A stretch of 64,000 nt of DNA from Piper betle (Eukaryota > Streptophyta > Magnoliopsida > Piperales > Piperaceae): assembly GCA_033002965.1 (NCBI GenBank), contig JAURVB010013607.1:98881-162880 (forward strand). Reading direction: 5' to 3'. Position numbers and translations under genes: made by a program. A model generated the notes under the pieces. The model did not search any database and was not told where the DNA came from. It saw only the letters and a program-made list of their open reading frames with translations. This document shows positions 22,658-35,654 of this stretch, piece after piece; within the stretch, counting starts at the first letter, position 1, and the number at the start of each line of letters is the position of its first letter.

Positions 22658-24989
22658 TGTGAACACACCCAAAAATGGTATTGGTGACTGAATCATTCGT
22701 TAATCTACTTGATTCAATTAAGCCGACCCGGATCTATTCTCAGCGTCTCAAGATAGTGATGAAACAAGCAAAACATGAATGAGATGCGTGAGTTTAATGT
22801 TATCCTACATGTATGCTATGATATACAATCAAGTATAAAACAACCAAACAAACAAAAAGTTTTAAAAGAAATAGTTATTTTTAAAACAAAACGGATAGAG
22901 TCTCCCTTAAAAGTGCAATAGGGGCCACCCTATTAACAATAAACAGTATATATTTATTTATAACAATAAAAATAAAAAACCACAGTCCAAACACAGCTTT
23001 CCCTTTACATCTCAGTTATCATTACTATCCTCATCATCTGAACTAAGTCTAAACTCCATATCTCACCCTGTTTATTTCTATTCACAATTTCATTCGCATG
23101 TAAAATATTTATAAATAGTTCATAGAATAGCATTCAAATTTTATCATCCACACAGTTCAATACACATTATCATCATTCATTATACTTGACAGGTAGATGT
23201 GTGTGCAATTTAAGTGCTGCTCTTTTGCAGTCCCGACAACGTTCATTCCTTGTAGTTCTCACATATATATATATAATAAAAAGACGTTAATAACGAGTAT
23301 TACCGATCTAGAAATAACTAATAACAAACTGAAACAAGAGAACTCGCCCTCTTGTTGAAAGGAAACATCATTACTCTTCTTCATAGAACTCTCATAAGGG
23401 TAATAACTAAGAGTACAAAAACCGAGTACTCTCAGACATGTAACTTTAATACCCTTTAAACCCACAAGTCTAGACTTGTACTGCATAGCAGTGCCCTTAA
23501 ACCTTCACACTTCTCTAGGTTTGAGAAACTCAAAGGTGGAGTTATTAGGATCCTTCACGAATGGAACAGAAGTTCACTAATTCCAAGAGCCTATATTGAT
23601 GGACACACACCCTACCTCTAGACGCAGTCGTCAGTTTTCCCCTCATCTCACATCTCGCTAAAAATGTGAAAAACTACATGTACATAGGTCTAGGTAAAGA
23701 TTTCAATATAATAGGCCCGAAGGCATCGTGAACTGGATCTTTGTTTTGAAAATAAACTTGAGGGATCTCATCCTCGAGGGTTATTAATTCGAAAATCTCA
23801 TACGAATAGATGGCCCGTGTGGAGTAGGTTACAATAACCCACCATTCAACATGTCCGCTTACCTGTTAAATAAAACACGACAGAGTATAGAAGCCAAACC
23901 AAAAGCAAGCCCTAAACAGACCTGTAGAAGCTCCAATCATGTCTACAAGCCTAGGCGACGAGCTCCTGCTCCGTACCTATACATCAAACTAAAAGCTAAC
24001 ACCGCTTATGATGCATTCGTATATCTTATAACACACTTGCATCAATCATACATTAATCCATATAAGATTTTCTATGCTACATTACGATACTTGGTTTACC
24101 TAATTAGTTCTTTAGCATTCTTTTTGATACAATTCAATCAAGTAAATTTATATTTTTATTACAATAAAATAGTTAACATGTTAATCCATTAATCCTAGCA
24201 TGTTGTGCTAATAATTATCACCTTTAAGAAATTAAATAGGAGTTAATTATACCACACGTCGTCGACAATTGATGATGACTAGGGTTTTGTCGTGTGGCTT
24301 GAGACTCAAATTCGGCACCCAACATCGTCTAAAGTTTAATCAGGTTCAACTAGATAAATTTGGCAGAAGATGTGGCAAATTTCAACAAATCCGGTTTTAG
24401 ATGATTTTTCGGCCGTTTTATGGCGGCTTTCCAGTGATTTTTCAACGACTTTTCCGGTAAGGCAATTAGGGTTATGGGTTGGCACTGGCTCAACGAGTTT
24501 AACCCAATGGTGGCAATGGGTGACAATCTAGGTTTGGGGGAGAAAAGGTCAAGGAGAGTTATTGGGGGGCAATCTCGTATTTCGATTAAGTCAAAAATAA
24601 TAATTAACTTATAATAAATCTTTAAAAAATCCATAAAAATAAGAAAAAAATCCCATAAAATATAATACACACTATAACATCACAATGACAAATTCTCTAA
24701 ATAATAACCCACCTAAATTGCCTTATAACGTGTCCTAATGTATTATTTGACTTAAAAATAATTTCACGATTAAATAAATAAACAAAAATACTGCATACTA
24801 TTATATACTCTGATAGCTCATTTTTTCATCCTCTTTTTAATATTATTATTATATACTCAGCCTCAACAGTCATAACTCACAGATTGGCCTCAGACTCAAC
24901 ACGCAGTTCATAAAATTGACTCGACTCAAATCGAATATCGAACCAACTAGTTTGTTAATGTAGAAATCTATAACTCAAGTCATGAGTTA
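22658..24989 (-). mobile_element. Inverted solo LTR of a gypsy-type retrotransposon
   Basis: Read on the minus strand, several segments match the LTR at 60823-63679 in the same order: a GAGTCGAGTCA segment near its 5' end, a TTAGGTTTTG-region, the GCTCGTCGCCTAGGC segment (plus about 23950), the TAATAACCCTCGAGGATGAG segment (plus about 23785) and an end GGGTGTGTTCACA comparable to GGGTGTTACA. No primer-binding site follows the 3' end on the low-coordinate side, so this is an LTR without its internal region. It is shorter and clearly diverged from the right-hand LTR. Exact borders are approximate and no target duplication was found. Confidence 0.75.
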
Positions 24990-25104
24990 CTTTAATCATA
25001 GACTAATATTTAATTCTCCCTTTTATTAATATAAGAAGTAGATAAGTACCTGTTTCAAAGAAAATATATCATGTAAACTAGCTATATGCAATATTCTCTC
25101 TCTC

Positions 25105-25148
<44 letters not shown>

Positions 25149-25779
25149 TGGACTCTTCAAAGATTGCTTAGATAATATGGATGTATTTGTAATATGAAAA
25201 TTAACATAATATTCAAATATATATAATAGATTGTATGATAGTTACATTTTGTTGATGATATACATAATATTTTGCGTCTTTAATTGTTTAAAAGTTTGGC
25301 ATTAATAAGCTACCAAGATACATATAACCTCTTAACACAATACATCTTTCATTTCATACATGAAAAGACAAATTAAGTAAGGCCTCGTGCAATCCCTCTT
25401 ATAATTAAGAGGTCTCTTCCATCCAGAAGACGTGAAAATAATATTGAAGTACAATGACAGAAAGCTATGGGGACGCCAAAGGCATTGTATTCGGATACTG
25501 AGTTGAAGCAGTCCGTGTAATGTGATGGTCATGTGTGCAGCAGGGCCGCCATGAATTCCATGACCATGACCATGACCATGACCCTTCGAGCTTTGCTTAT
25601 CACTTGTTCACTTGCTTCTTACAGAGGTCACATTTAATACATTGAAGTTGTGGCACACGAATTGAGCCAAGAAATAAATTCCTCTCCTTAAATTTTCAAC
25701 CATTTGGTTAATGTTACTGCCCGATGACATCAACTAAGAATCGTCTTCATCGCCATCGTCAACACCAATACATTATTTA
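24990..25779. other. Spacer with TA microsatellite
   Basis: AT-rich DNA. A CT-rich tract followed by (TA)n lies at about 25096-25146, and a short ATGACC-type hexamer repeat at about 25550-25582. No gene was recognised. Confidence 0.5.
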
Positions 25780-26272
25780 TAGTGTTGCCAACAGGTTTAT
25801 TCGGCGTGAGTTTTGGAGGATCCAAACCGACCTGATATTGAATATTCGAATCCAAACTCCATTATGTGTATAAGCAAGTTTCTTTAGTTTAAATCCAAAC
25901 CCTATTCAGAAAACCCGGATCCAAAATAGCCGAACTCAAAGTGATATTTACTTACATTTTTATGATAATACACAAAAATTTAAATTTCTTATGATAGTTA
26001 TTCTTATTTATAATTAAAGCATACTATATTGTGGAGGATATTTTTTATATAATACAATATTATAATAAAGAAGAATTAAAAATTAAGGAAAAAATTAAAT
26101 ATATATTTGGTTCAGGCCCTTATAGATAGGATCAAATCCTTTGAGACCTAAACAGGTATACTACAAAAACCGAATCCCTAGCCCTAGACCCAATATAGTT
26201 AGCCCCGGGCCTAATATTTTTAAGTTGGGTTAGGTTGAGTTTCAAGTGTTTTCAAACCCATTAACAATACTA
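25780..26272. mobile_element. Probable hAT-type MITE
   Basis: The left end TAGTGTTGCCAACAGG and the right end CCCATTAACAATACTA are inverted relatives (the reverse of the right end reads TAGTATTGTTAATGGG), and the interior has the CCGAATCC/GGATCC style of similar elements. No clear 8-bp duplication flanks it, so the borders are less sure than for the elements at 16582 and 35655. Confidence 0.5.
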
Positions 26273-28027
26273 AATAATAAGAACTATAAAATGCATTCAA
26301 AACTATAATAAACCATTGGATGGTTGAATTATCTTAACTTTTGGCTTTAATATATTATATAGTAAATCTTAAATTACTTCTCGAATATCGTTTACTAATT
26401 TTTCTATGGCTAAAAGATCAAAGGGGTGTTAATTAGGAAACAGAACCATTTTCTAGCTAGCTCAAAACTGTGTATAATAATCTAATAATCTGTGGTAGTA
26501 AGATTTAGTATATCAGAGATCAGAAAATTATAAACCCTTCGACATGGACAGTAGACACTAACACTTCGTCTAATTTCACGTCTTCGAATTTGTAATACAC
26601 GCAGATATTTCCAACTTCTTATGATATTTGCCAGATTGTCAAATAACAAGTAACTTTACACCTTTTGTTTAGATTAATATTCTTTAAAAGGATTTTGCGA
26701 TTTTTTTGTGAATTTTTTAGTTATATTACTGCATACCACGCTAAAATAACCCTCATTAGTATGCTAATTAACTAATGCTAATCGGTGAATATCGTCACCC
26801 AACGAACTGGGTCGCATAACTACAAGCTTCTAGCTAGGCCCACATAGCTGCGTGCAAAATGTGAGCCCATTCTCTACAGATCTCATAACCAGGCCCATTC
26901 GCATGCAACAATTAGAATTGGTTGCAATTTGCACCAAGTAGATTAACTAATTTAATAATTTGCACGAAGAAACGACATATCGATCATTGAATATTTGATG
27001 AGATTTGTGAAGGATACCATTTGATTAGTTTATTTAATGTTGTTCTTATTCATGCAAGTTATGTCATCAATACTTACTTAATATATTATTGCAAGCGTTA
27101 ATTTGTAGCACCAACTATAATCAAGAAAAATCAAATTATACAAAAGAAGCAGCTTCTAAATTCATGATCCTTGGAAGTAATATACCATTGCCTTTCCCGT
27201 TACATGCTGGTTAACAACGCTTACGCAAACTTAAAAGTGTAAAAGCCAATTGATTAGTAGTACTTAGCCTAAGGCTCTAAACCCAACGTTTTATTATTAA
27301 GCTTGTGTTTTTTCCCCAAATAACCATTTAGCATTAAGTTTTATTTTATGTTGAACTCGGTTAACTTTATTAGACAGATCCTAGCTCAAATCATTTTTTA
27401 CTATCTATGTATATATCCTGCAATAATGCAACGAGTAATAAGTAGGGCAAATATTTTTGCTGTTCGTATATATATACAAAAGAATATACATTTTTGTATG
27501 GTGCACACGTACATGGTCCCCAACCCTGCCACTCCGGTCCAATCAGCCAGCCTGCATCTACACATGGTACATCCCCACTTGGGTCCCCTTGTCTGTTATT
27601 TTAGCTAGCCCACGCGACCCGACCCATCTTGCAAAATAATCCATGGCCTATGCTCTTACCACCTTCCCTACGTACGTACCCGCTTGAAATTTAATTCTAC
27701 AGTAATTTAACACCCGTTTAATTATAGAATATTATATAGTATTTGGTTCTTACCCGAATTTGCAAAGATAAAAAACATGTTGGGGAACATTTAAAGACGA
27801 TTGGTGCAAGCAAAGACTTTTAATTAAAAGAAAAAAAACGACTTTGAACCAAGACCGACCCTGAGAACCGGAAACGGGGCAAGGGACCCCCTCTTGCACC
27901 ACTCGACAACAAGCATAAAGAGGAGCCTCCCTATCTCTAGCGGTACTATTTGAGCATCTTCTCGTTCTCTTCAGATCTGGGTTTTCTTGCTGCTCTTTAG
28001 CGTTGAGGTTGAGCAGTTTCTAGATCC
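26273..28027. other. Upstream region of the arabinogalactan-peptide gene
   Basis: AT-rich sequence with no recognised gene. The last 60-100 bp before 28028 are pyrimidine-rich and look like 5' UTR. No clear TATA box could be assigned. Confidence 0.45.
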
Positions 28028-28826
28028 ATGGCTGTGTCCCGAGCCAACATTGGAGTGGTGACGGTGATGGCAGCATTGGTGTTTGCCATTGCCTTGCCTG
28101 CTGTACGTGCGCAGGCTCCGGCGCCAGCCCCTGCTAGCGACGGTGGGTGTTCTTTTCTACACAACAAGATACTACAATTTTCGTTTCCTATAATTTTGGC
28201 CATTAAACTTGCGTTCGGAGTTTGCAATTGTTCTTTCTCTTGCATGAACTTATTCACGATTTACTTCGTTCTACTATTTCAACGCTTAGATGCATATTGA
28301 TCTCTTCGAAAATATCCACGATTCATCTCATATATACACGATATAGTGCTCGTGCACTTTTAGTGTATAATTTTTATATATCCTTGACATACTCACCTCC
28401 ATTCCCCCATCTGTCGTCGTCTTTCATGGTATTCTCTTCATCATAAAACTGTTAATCACAAATGCTTGCCTGCCTATGTCTCATTGTGATTAATAGTTTA
28501 TTGAGTCGGTTCCCCCTTAGAGCAGATCGCTTCCTTTCATGTTTCTGAATCCAAAACGTTTTATCCATTTCGTTCCGTACATATGACTGGATTTCTCAGA
28601 ACTACACCCAATTCTCAGTACTAGATCTGATGAATTAAACACTACTTTGTTTTCTTCATCGCATTGCATGTCTCCTAAATATATATTTGAAATTTATAAT
28701 GGTGGGAAATATGCAGGGACTGCAATCGACCAAGGAGGAATTGCTTATGTTCTAATGTTGGCGGCCTTGGTGCTCACATATCTCATCCACCCCATGGACG
28801 CTACCCCGCCTTACAACCTCTTTTGA
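28028..28826 (+). CDS. Arabinogalactan peptide (AGP16/20-type), GPI-anchored
   Basis: Two exons, 28028-28142 and 28717-28826, join in phase 1 (GACG|gtgggt ... atgcag|GGACT) to give 74 residues. Residues 1 to about 28 form a signal peptide ending VRA. A very short mature core QAPAPAPASDG follows; its Ala-Pro repeats are sites for proline hydroxylation and arabinogalactan addition. The C-terminus GIAYVLMLAALVLTYLIH is the hydrophobic GPI-attachment signal, followed by a short tail ending PPYNLF. This layout is that of the classical AG peptides found at the plasma membrane and cell wall. The intron falls exactly between the glycosylated core and the GPI signal. Both exons are intact. Confidence 0.93.
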
Positions 28827-29788
28827 TGGCGTCGGGCTTTGGCCCAGTGTGGATAAGCAAGAAATGGTCGACACCCTTATCATCTGTGGACTTTTTGCCA
28901 TTTTACTAGTCATCTCTCTTCTCATGTTTCCTGCTTAGACCTGCTAATCCATGCGTTGTATACTCAACATATTTATCTCGAGTACTGAGAGTTCGTGTCT
29001 AAACATTCATGTCTCGTTTATGGCATTTGAGATCTTACATTACCACGAGCTCCCATAATTACCAGTAAGACAGATGCAAACAATCTTTAACGAAAGAGCA
29101 TGCATTCTTTCTTAAATGCAAGAGATCGCCATCTTACTCTGACCATGATCAACTCCAACCTACCGTAGCAGGATAACCCCATTTGACAAAATTAAGTAAC
29201 TTAAAATGAAGAAAACGCTAAGCAAGGTCTTAATTATCACGATTTTCCTCCACTATGTGTAATTACAAAATATACTTACATGGTTGGCATGATGGGTAAG
29301 CTTGGGAAACAGGTATATATAGCATGCAAAAGCGTTCACATTCAGGGCCTATGGTCCCTAACTCAATTCCTTCCAAAAGATGCATGGTAACCACAAAATT
29401 TCTGCACCATGACAATATAATTTCATACGGCATAAATATCTTTTAAGATTACAGAAAACCTCAATAAAGATTTTCAAGCTAACAAAATTTGTATACAAAA
29501 ATTAATTCACCAAGTGAGGAAATGATGAACAGGCCTCACCTTGTTCTTTGTTAGCAAAAGCAACTGTCACCTTATTTTCGGAGCAAAACTTTCAACACCT
29601 CGGAGCAAAGCTTCCAATACCTTGCAGCAGAGCTTCCAGTGGGGTCAAAATGCCACTGCTCGCTCATCATATCACAACAAATTTCTTCATTGAATCTCAG
29701 GTTGTGACACCATCCTTTCCTTGATGAGCACAGCACGAAGTGCAATTTTTGGGTTAGAGAGAATTCAAATGAAAAAGTGGTTTTTTTG
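28827..29788. other. Spacer between convergent genes
   Basis: Lies between the 3' ends of the arabinogalactan-peptide gene and the mitochondrial carrier gene. It must hold both 3' UTRs. Nothing else was recognised. Confidence 0.5.
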
Positions 29789-32700
29789 TCAGTATTGATC
29801 AAAATATTCCATTTTTCTTTCCTCTTGCAGTCGTGAATTTGATCGGCTGTGATGCAAAGCATACTTGACAACTTCATAAAAAGAAACCACTATACCAACT
29901 GATGGGCCTGCTCGCGCAACCCTTGGTCCAGCACCCATGAACAAACCTTTCATTCCTCCATCCCTGTCATAGAGTTTATTCAAGGTCAGCCACATAAGAT
30001 TGACAAGATGTTGAAAACATGCCATTGTATGTACAATTTGATAGTTTTTGAAACATAAGCTACAAGAAAGTCTAAAGCAACTGATACACATACCTCCAAA
30101 TTTCTTTGAGAGTTTCCCTAGTTGTCATGTTCAGTGCCCTGATTGGATCTTTCTGTACAAACATACAAAATAAGGTCACTTAAAACATAGAAGATAAAGT
30201 TACTTGAAGGCTGCCAAAATTCACCGAAGGCGATAAAGAAAACCAGCAGACTAAAAGAGCAAGGAGTTTTTACACAAATCAAACAATACTAAAAATTCAG
30301 GATGATTATGGATGATATAGGCCAACCTCAATTTGCCTTCGCGTTTTGGCAACAGCAGCAGCAAGGCTTCCAGCTACAAATCCAGCAGAAAAGTTGGCTC
30401 CTAAGATGCTCGCTGCATTGGCCCCTTCACCTACCAATCCAAGCGATCTTCGTCGAATCTAGACGACAACACACAGCTCATATGATATGCAAAGGCATGA
30501 TGTAACACAACTGCCACCTTAAGAATAAGCTTGACTAAAAGCATTATAAAAAAGTATAAGAAAGAACTCACAGGTTCAAGGGTTGACCAGCAAATGGCTG
30601 AGAAGGGAACATCACGAGCAAGTTGAGCACCAACGCCAGTCCACAAGATTCGGTATCCATTGACTGGTGAAACCAACACATGAAAGAAAAAAATTAGGTC
30701 AGTAGGAAAAGGAAGTGGAAGAGAAAAGAAGGATCCAAAGGGCCTACCATTTTGCAGATTAGCTGAATTTCTAACAGATGAAAGAACACCCAGCAAAGTC
30801 TTCCACATGCCTGGTGGCTTTGCTCCAACTTTTATCTCTTTGTATGCCTAACAAAAAAATTGAGAAATGAAAAGAAAAACTCACAAGCTAGTGCAAGAAA
30901 AAATAAGTTAGTCCAGGCTTCATTATTCAGCTTGGTATGGAAGATGATTCTACTAAGATTTCTCGATCAGCAATCATCTCTTGATGCCTATCCAAGTAGG
31001 AAAAATATATGATGATGATGATGATGCCAAAGCCTATATCTCAAAATGGGATGAGTTACAAAATCAACAACTTATTCTTTCATTAAGTTTACATCTTACA
31101 ATCTTCCAATATAAACAACAAGATAAACTGTATCCACATGAAGAAGTGTTAAAAAGGCACTCCAGCTGTGTAAGCATGAAAAATGATTTGGTCCATCCTT
31201 TTCAACTTACAAAAAATCAATTGAAAGGACCAACTCATCAACTAAATTTAAAAAGTGCACATATTGACATACGAATTAGTAGGCAATCTCAGCACACTTC
31301 TTATGAGATCATTTATTACACAAGACCATGCAAAAAAGTTCATTCAAGCATACTTTACACCAATTATCTTTTGAATACCATCTATTTACAAACTCAAAAT
31401 TTTAACCATTGAAGAACTATCATATTTCAATGTACTGATTAAATACCTGCATCCGAGTGCGGGCCAGTTCAATAGGTGAGCAAGCAATGCAAGCTAATGA
31501 TCGTGCCATTGATCCAGCAACTAAAGGGCTATATGCAGTTAAATATGGAGCATTATTTGTGGTAAAATCTTCAATCCAATTGCGGAAAATATCATAGCAT
31601 GGTAAGTATATTCCCACCTGTTATTCCCAAAGCATATGATTAAGAACTTTATTACACTCAAAAAACATATTAAGGTGTTAATGAAAGATTGATTGAGTAA
31701 TAAAGACATTTCCACACATTCTCAGGTAGCCCTAATATAGTAGCACTGATAGCCATATTCTACAATGAGGGGGAATAGGCAAAGGCATGATTGGTTAAAA
31801 CTTTGAAATAAATTAGTAGAAAAGCATCAATCCAATTGCGGAAAATGACATAGCATGGTAAGTATATTACTACCTGTTATTACAAAAGCATATGATTAAG
31901 AATTTTATTACACTTGAAAAAACATATTAAGGTGTTAATGAAAGATTGATTGAGTAATAAAGACACTTCCACACATTCTCAGCTAGACCTAATATAGTAG
32001 CACTGATAGCCATATTCTACAATGAGGGATAAATAGGCAAAGGCATGATTGATTAAAACTTTGAAATAAATTAGTAGAAAAGTTCAAAAGCTTCTTCAAC
32101 CTTAAGTTGTCTTTAAAAAGTAGTTGTGAATGAATATTTGAAGCAAACATATACACCCAGAGAAAAAAATATTTTCAGTGCCTACAATCTATCCATATTA
32201 TTATTCCACTAATCAAACATTGTCCTTTCTGCAGCTATATTGAAAAGCTGTCAAATTAAAGACATACAGAAATGCAGACAGCAACTAGAAGGTCACAAGA
32301 AACCACAAGGAAGACATACAGTTGGCACAGCTAATGCTAATCCTGCATTAGTCCCTCTCCAAAGTCTTGCAATTCCTTCCTGCATGGACAAATTTTTCAG
32401 ACTTCCAACAAATAGTCCCGCAAGATTTATCAATTCAGATATAATTGATTCCAGTAAGTAGACTACAATTATCCTCTTCAGAAATGTAAATATGAATGAG
32501 ATATAACCTGTCTAATGATCTTATAGAAAACATCCAATGTTCCCTTGTACTGAAAACAGTCAGGAGGACAAAAAGGTCCAACACCAAGGATATTACCGCG
32601 GGTACATGATGGAGAGCAGCGAAAATCTGGAAAAATCTGCAAAAAATATCACCAATTAAATTAAAAGAAAACAGAAGCATAACAGAAAGCTGGAAAGTAA

Positions 32701-34061
32701 GGATGATCAACAATGGATCATCAAATTAAGTCTGCTAACAACAAAAGCCAACAAAATTACAAATCATGTTTTAGTATATAAACGTGCAAACAGCAGGCCG
32801 GCCAAGCCTTCAAAGTAATGCAAGGAAGAGGTTGTCTGAATACAACAGTTATAGTTTGGAAATTAAAATCTACTAATTTGATGCTTAGTTTCAATAATTT
32901 TTGGCAATCTAATTGTTCCCCTTCCAATAGCTCTCTTGAAATATTCAAATCCAATTAGACACAACAACTTTATACAGCATTAAATCTGAGTTCACAAAAG
33001 AATATTCACAATAAACACTGTCGTTTAATTTTCATTTTCCAAAACTGGAATTGATGCCACCAGTCAACAAACTTATTGGACTTCCCGTACTTCACAAAAA
33101 CTTATTAGTCTACGAGGTGGAAATATGATGTGAAATTGATGAACGAGGAATGCAGGAAACATGAAGGTTCTATGTAAAGCCAGTATATGAAATGTATCCA
33201 AGGCTTTCCTCATAAAAACCACGAACCTTTCTTTCCCTAGCCTCGTGGAAATTAGCAGAATATTCCTAAACAAGTCATAAATTGGCTCGATTGAATAAAT
33301 AATTTTCACATGTACCCTAACGAAATTGCAAATCATTAGCATTACTCCAATGCAGTCAAATATAACTATTTTGCCTCATTAAAAATCTCTTCTATTACAA
33401 CACAATAAGAAACATTACAATATTATCCAAATATAACTTATTTGTCCGCGATGATCAATTCTGGGTGAATATGTGAGTTGTTCGGAATTTTTTTAACTTT
33501 CAATTACAATAGATGAAAACAAAAAGATGAAAACGAAGAAGCTACCGACGAGTGCGGCCCAAGAGCCGCCATCCGCCCGCTTATATTGTGGTTGTACTGC
33601 GTGTATGGCACTCCTGCCGCTTGGGCTTGCAACCTCGTCTGCAATCATGGATACACACAGTCAAATTCAACAATCGAGCACCTCAAATAAATCAGGCAAC
33701 AGAAAAAAGGTGGCGAATTATAAGAAGCATCCACCTTCCAAATCACAAAACCTTATTAAAAAAACCCAAGCAAATGGCAAAGCTTACAAAGCAACCAAAA
33801 CAAAAACAGTACCTTGGCAACATCAAGAGGATTGACAAGGACGGCGGAAAGCACCGCGGCCCCGGCCGCCGAGAAGGCTCGCTCCGTGAACCCCATGTCG
33901 AGATCACCGACCGCCCCCTGCCGCAGCGCTGATCCGCCGCTTCTGCAGCCGTCGGTTCCGCCGCCGTCGGTTCCTGCGCCGCCGCCGCCACCGCCGCCGT
34001 CGAACTCCACCCTCGACGCCGCACTCAGCCAAGACGGCACCGCCGGCCTCGAGCCCACCAT
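29789..34061 (-). CDS. MTM1: MTM1-type mitochondrial carrier (SLC25A39/40 group)
   Basis: Ten exons: 34061-33813, 33638-33546, 32636-32508, 32379-32320, 31617-31447, 30847-30748, 30663-30572, 30458-30327, 30152-30094 and 29963-29789. All borders are GT..AG and the sum is 1260 nt, 419 residues, without frameshift. After a glycine-rich N-terminus come FTERAFSAAGAAVLSAVLVN, PLDVAK|TRLQAQAAGVPY, a Cys-rich loop, YKGTLDVFYKIIRQ, EGIARLWRGTNAGLALAVPT, GIYLPCYDIFRN, SPIELARTRMQ, GAQLARDVPFSAICWSTLEP, LGANFSAGFVAGSLAAAVAK and GMKGLFMGAGPRVARAGPSV. Repeats one and two have the carrier signature Px[DE]xx[KR] (PLDVAK, PIELAR). In repeat three the signature is absent: LAAAVAKTRRQ stands where relatives have, from memory, AATCPLDVAKTRRQ. 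MTM1-type proteins of the mitochondrial inner membrane are linked to manganese superoxide dismutase activation and iron/glutathione handling. Confidence 0.92.
31571..32082. repeat. 256-bp tandem duplication over an exon border of the carrier gene
   Basis: Copy one (31571-31826) includes the first part of the exon 31617-31447 and adjoining intron; copy two (31827-32082) repeats it farther into the intron. TCAATCCAATTGCGG starts at 31571 and at 31827. Copy two keeps an acceptor (aacag at plus 31874) followed by VVIYLPCYVIFRNWID in frame, a decoy of the true GIYLPCYDIFRN exon start, but has no good donor. The copies differ by scattered substitutions. Confidence 0.85.
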
Positions 34062-35646
34062 CTAAACAATCCCGGCCACCCACCAAAAAAATAAAGCATC
34101 AAAAAAAAAAATTCCGCCATTAAAGACTAGAAAAACATTAAATTGAAGGGAGGGAAAAAAAACGAACATGTTCATTATCCAAAATCATTGTTTTGTGACA
34201 AAATGAAGCAGGAAGAGAAAGGAATAGCGATCACCTTTTTAATTAGGGAGCGGAGGAGAATAGGAGGGAATTGCGTGGTGGAGGGGAAGGGGCAGGGGAA
34301 GGGGAAGGGGGAGGCGAAGCGTGGAGGAGGGGGCTTTGACGTGGCCCCACCTTTGGAAATCCTAGGGTTTGGAACTGTGGATTTTGGACCTTCCACAGCC
34401 GTTGGATTTTAACATACGTGTCCTCGTTGGGTGAGCGGACGGAAATTTCGTGCTCCATCTTTAATCTTGGCCGTCGACATACGCCCAAATCTTTTCTTTA
34501 AAAATAAAAAATAAATAAGAACCCCGTGATAGGTGGAGCGTCAATTAAGCTTCAATTGTGCTCGTCCGCGACGCCACATTTACATTAAATTGATTTTGAG
34601 CCAAACGGGAGCTAAATTAATTATTATTAAGATATATATATATATTTTTTAAAAATAAAATTATTTATGAAAGTTAAAATATTTTAATTTTAATTTAATT
34701 CTTTGTCAAATAGTTTATTTGAAAACATAATTATTGTATTATCATGTAAATGTAACCATCTAATCTAAACTGTAATACAATAGATTAAGTCATTCTTTTA
34801 AAAGTGTTTAAATAACTTAAAAATTTATAGTTCATTATTACTTTTTCTTACTTCTAAATATAATCTTTCCTAATATGTATTAAATATGAGACAAAGTTAA
34901 ATGATCTCACAACCTACTTACCTTAGTAAATTTTATTTTCGAAAATTTTAAATTTGGCTATTGTTGGCATAACCATGACCTTTTGATTTATGACTAACAA
35001 TTTAACTAACGTCTATAGTTTATCCTACCATTTAATACGGTAGTAACGACCTAACCCAAAGTATAACATAACAAGTTAAATATCTCTTCAAAAGTGGTTA
35101 ATTAAGTTAAAAATATATAATTATTCTCGCTTTTAAATAAAATCTTATCTTATTAAGTATTAGATATGAGATAAAGTTGAAAGATCTTAATAAAGTTGTT
35201 ATATCATATAATTATATTAATTTATTTTTTATAGTTTACATAAATGATTATACAAAAATTATACCAACTGCAATATACAATGTAAATTATCGAACTTCGA
35301 TTCGAGTCAAGCTGAATAAGAGGTATGCTCATGCTCGTGCACTCTTGATTCAAGTCAAGCTTTCATTCGAACAGTGAGCAATTTTGAGCTCGATTGTGCT
35401 ACTAGCATCCTACTTGAGCGTGTGACACCAACCACGGTCGTGGCAGCCTCAGCAAGTGATGTCAGCAGCCGCTGATACAAGGTGGGGTTGTGGTGTTATT
35501 CTTTTAAGATACACTCGATTGTCTTTATAATCTAATGGTCTAAGAAATGTCTTATCATATAAACTTGTATATACATTATTGGAAAAAATTTATTGACGCC
35601 TCTCGCCATTTGGGGAAAATGTAGCCAGACAAACATGTTATGGTAA
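34062..35646. other. Carrier promoter and AT-rich spacer
   Basis: The first 400 bp hold the 5' UTR and promoter of the carrier gene, including a GGGGAAGGGG-type purine tract near 34280-34315. The rest is AT-rich and no gene was recognised. Confidence 0.5.
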
Positions 35647-35654
35647 CAGAGAAT

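Noticed and set aside
31000..31412. 143-residue plus-strand frame
   Set aside because: Lies in an intron of the minus-strand carrier gene and shows no homology.
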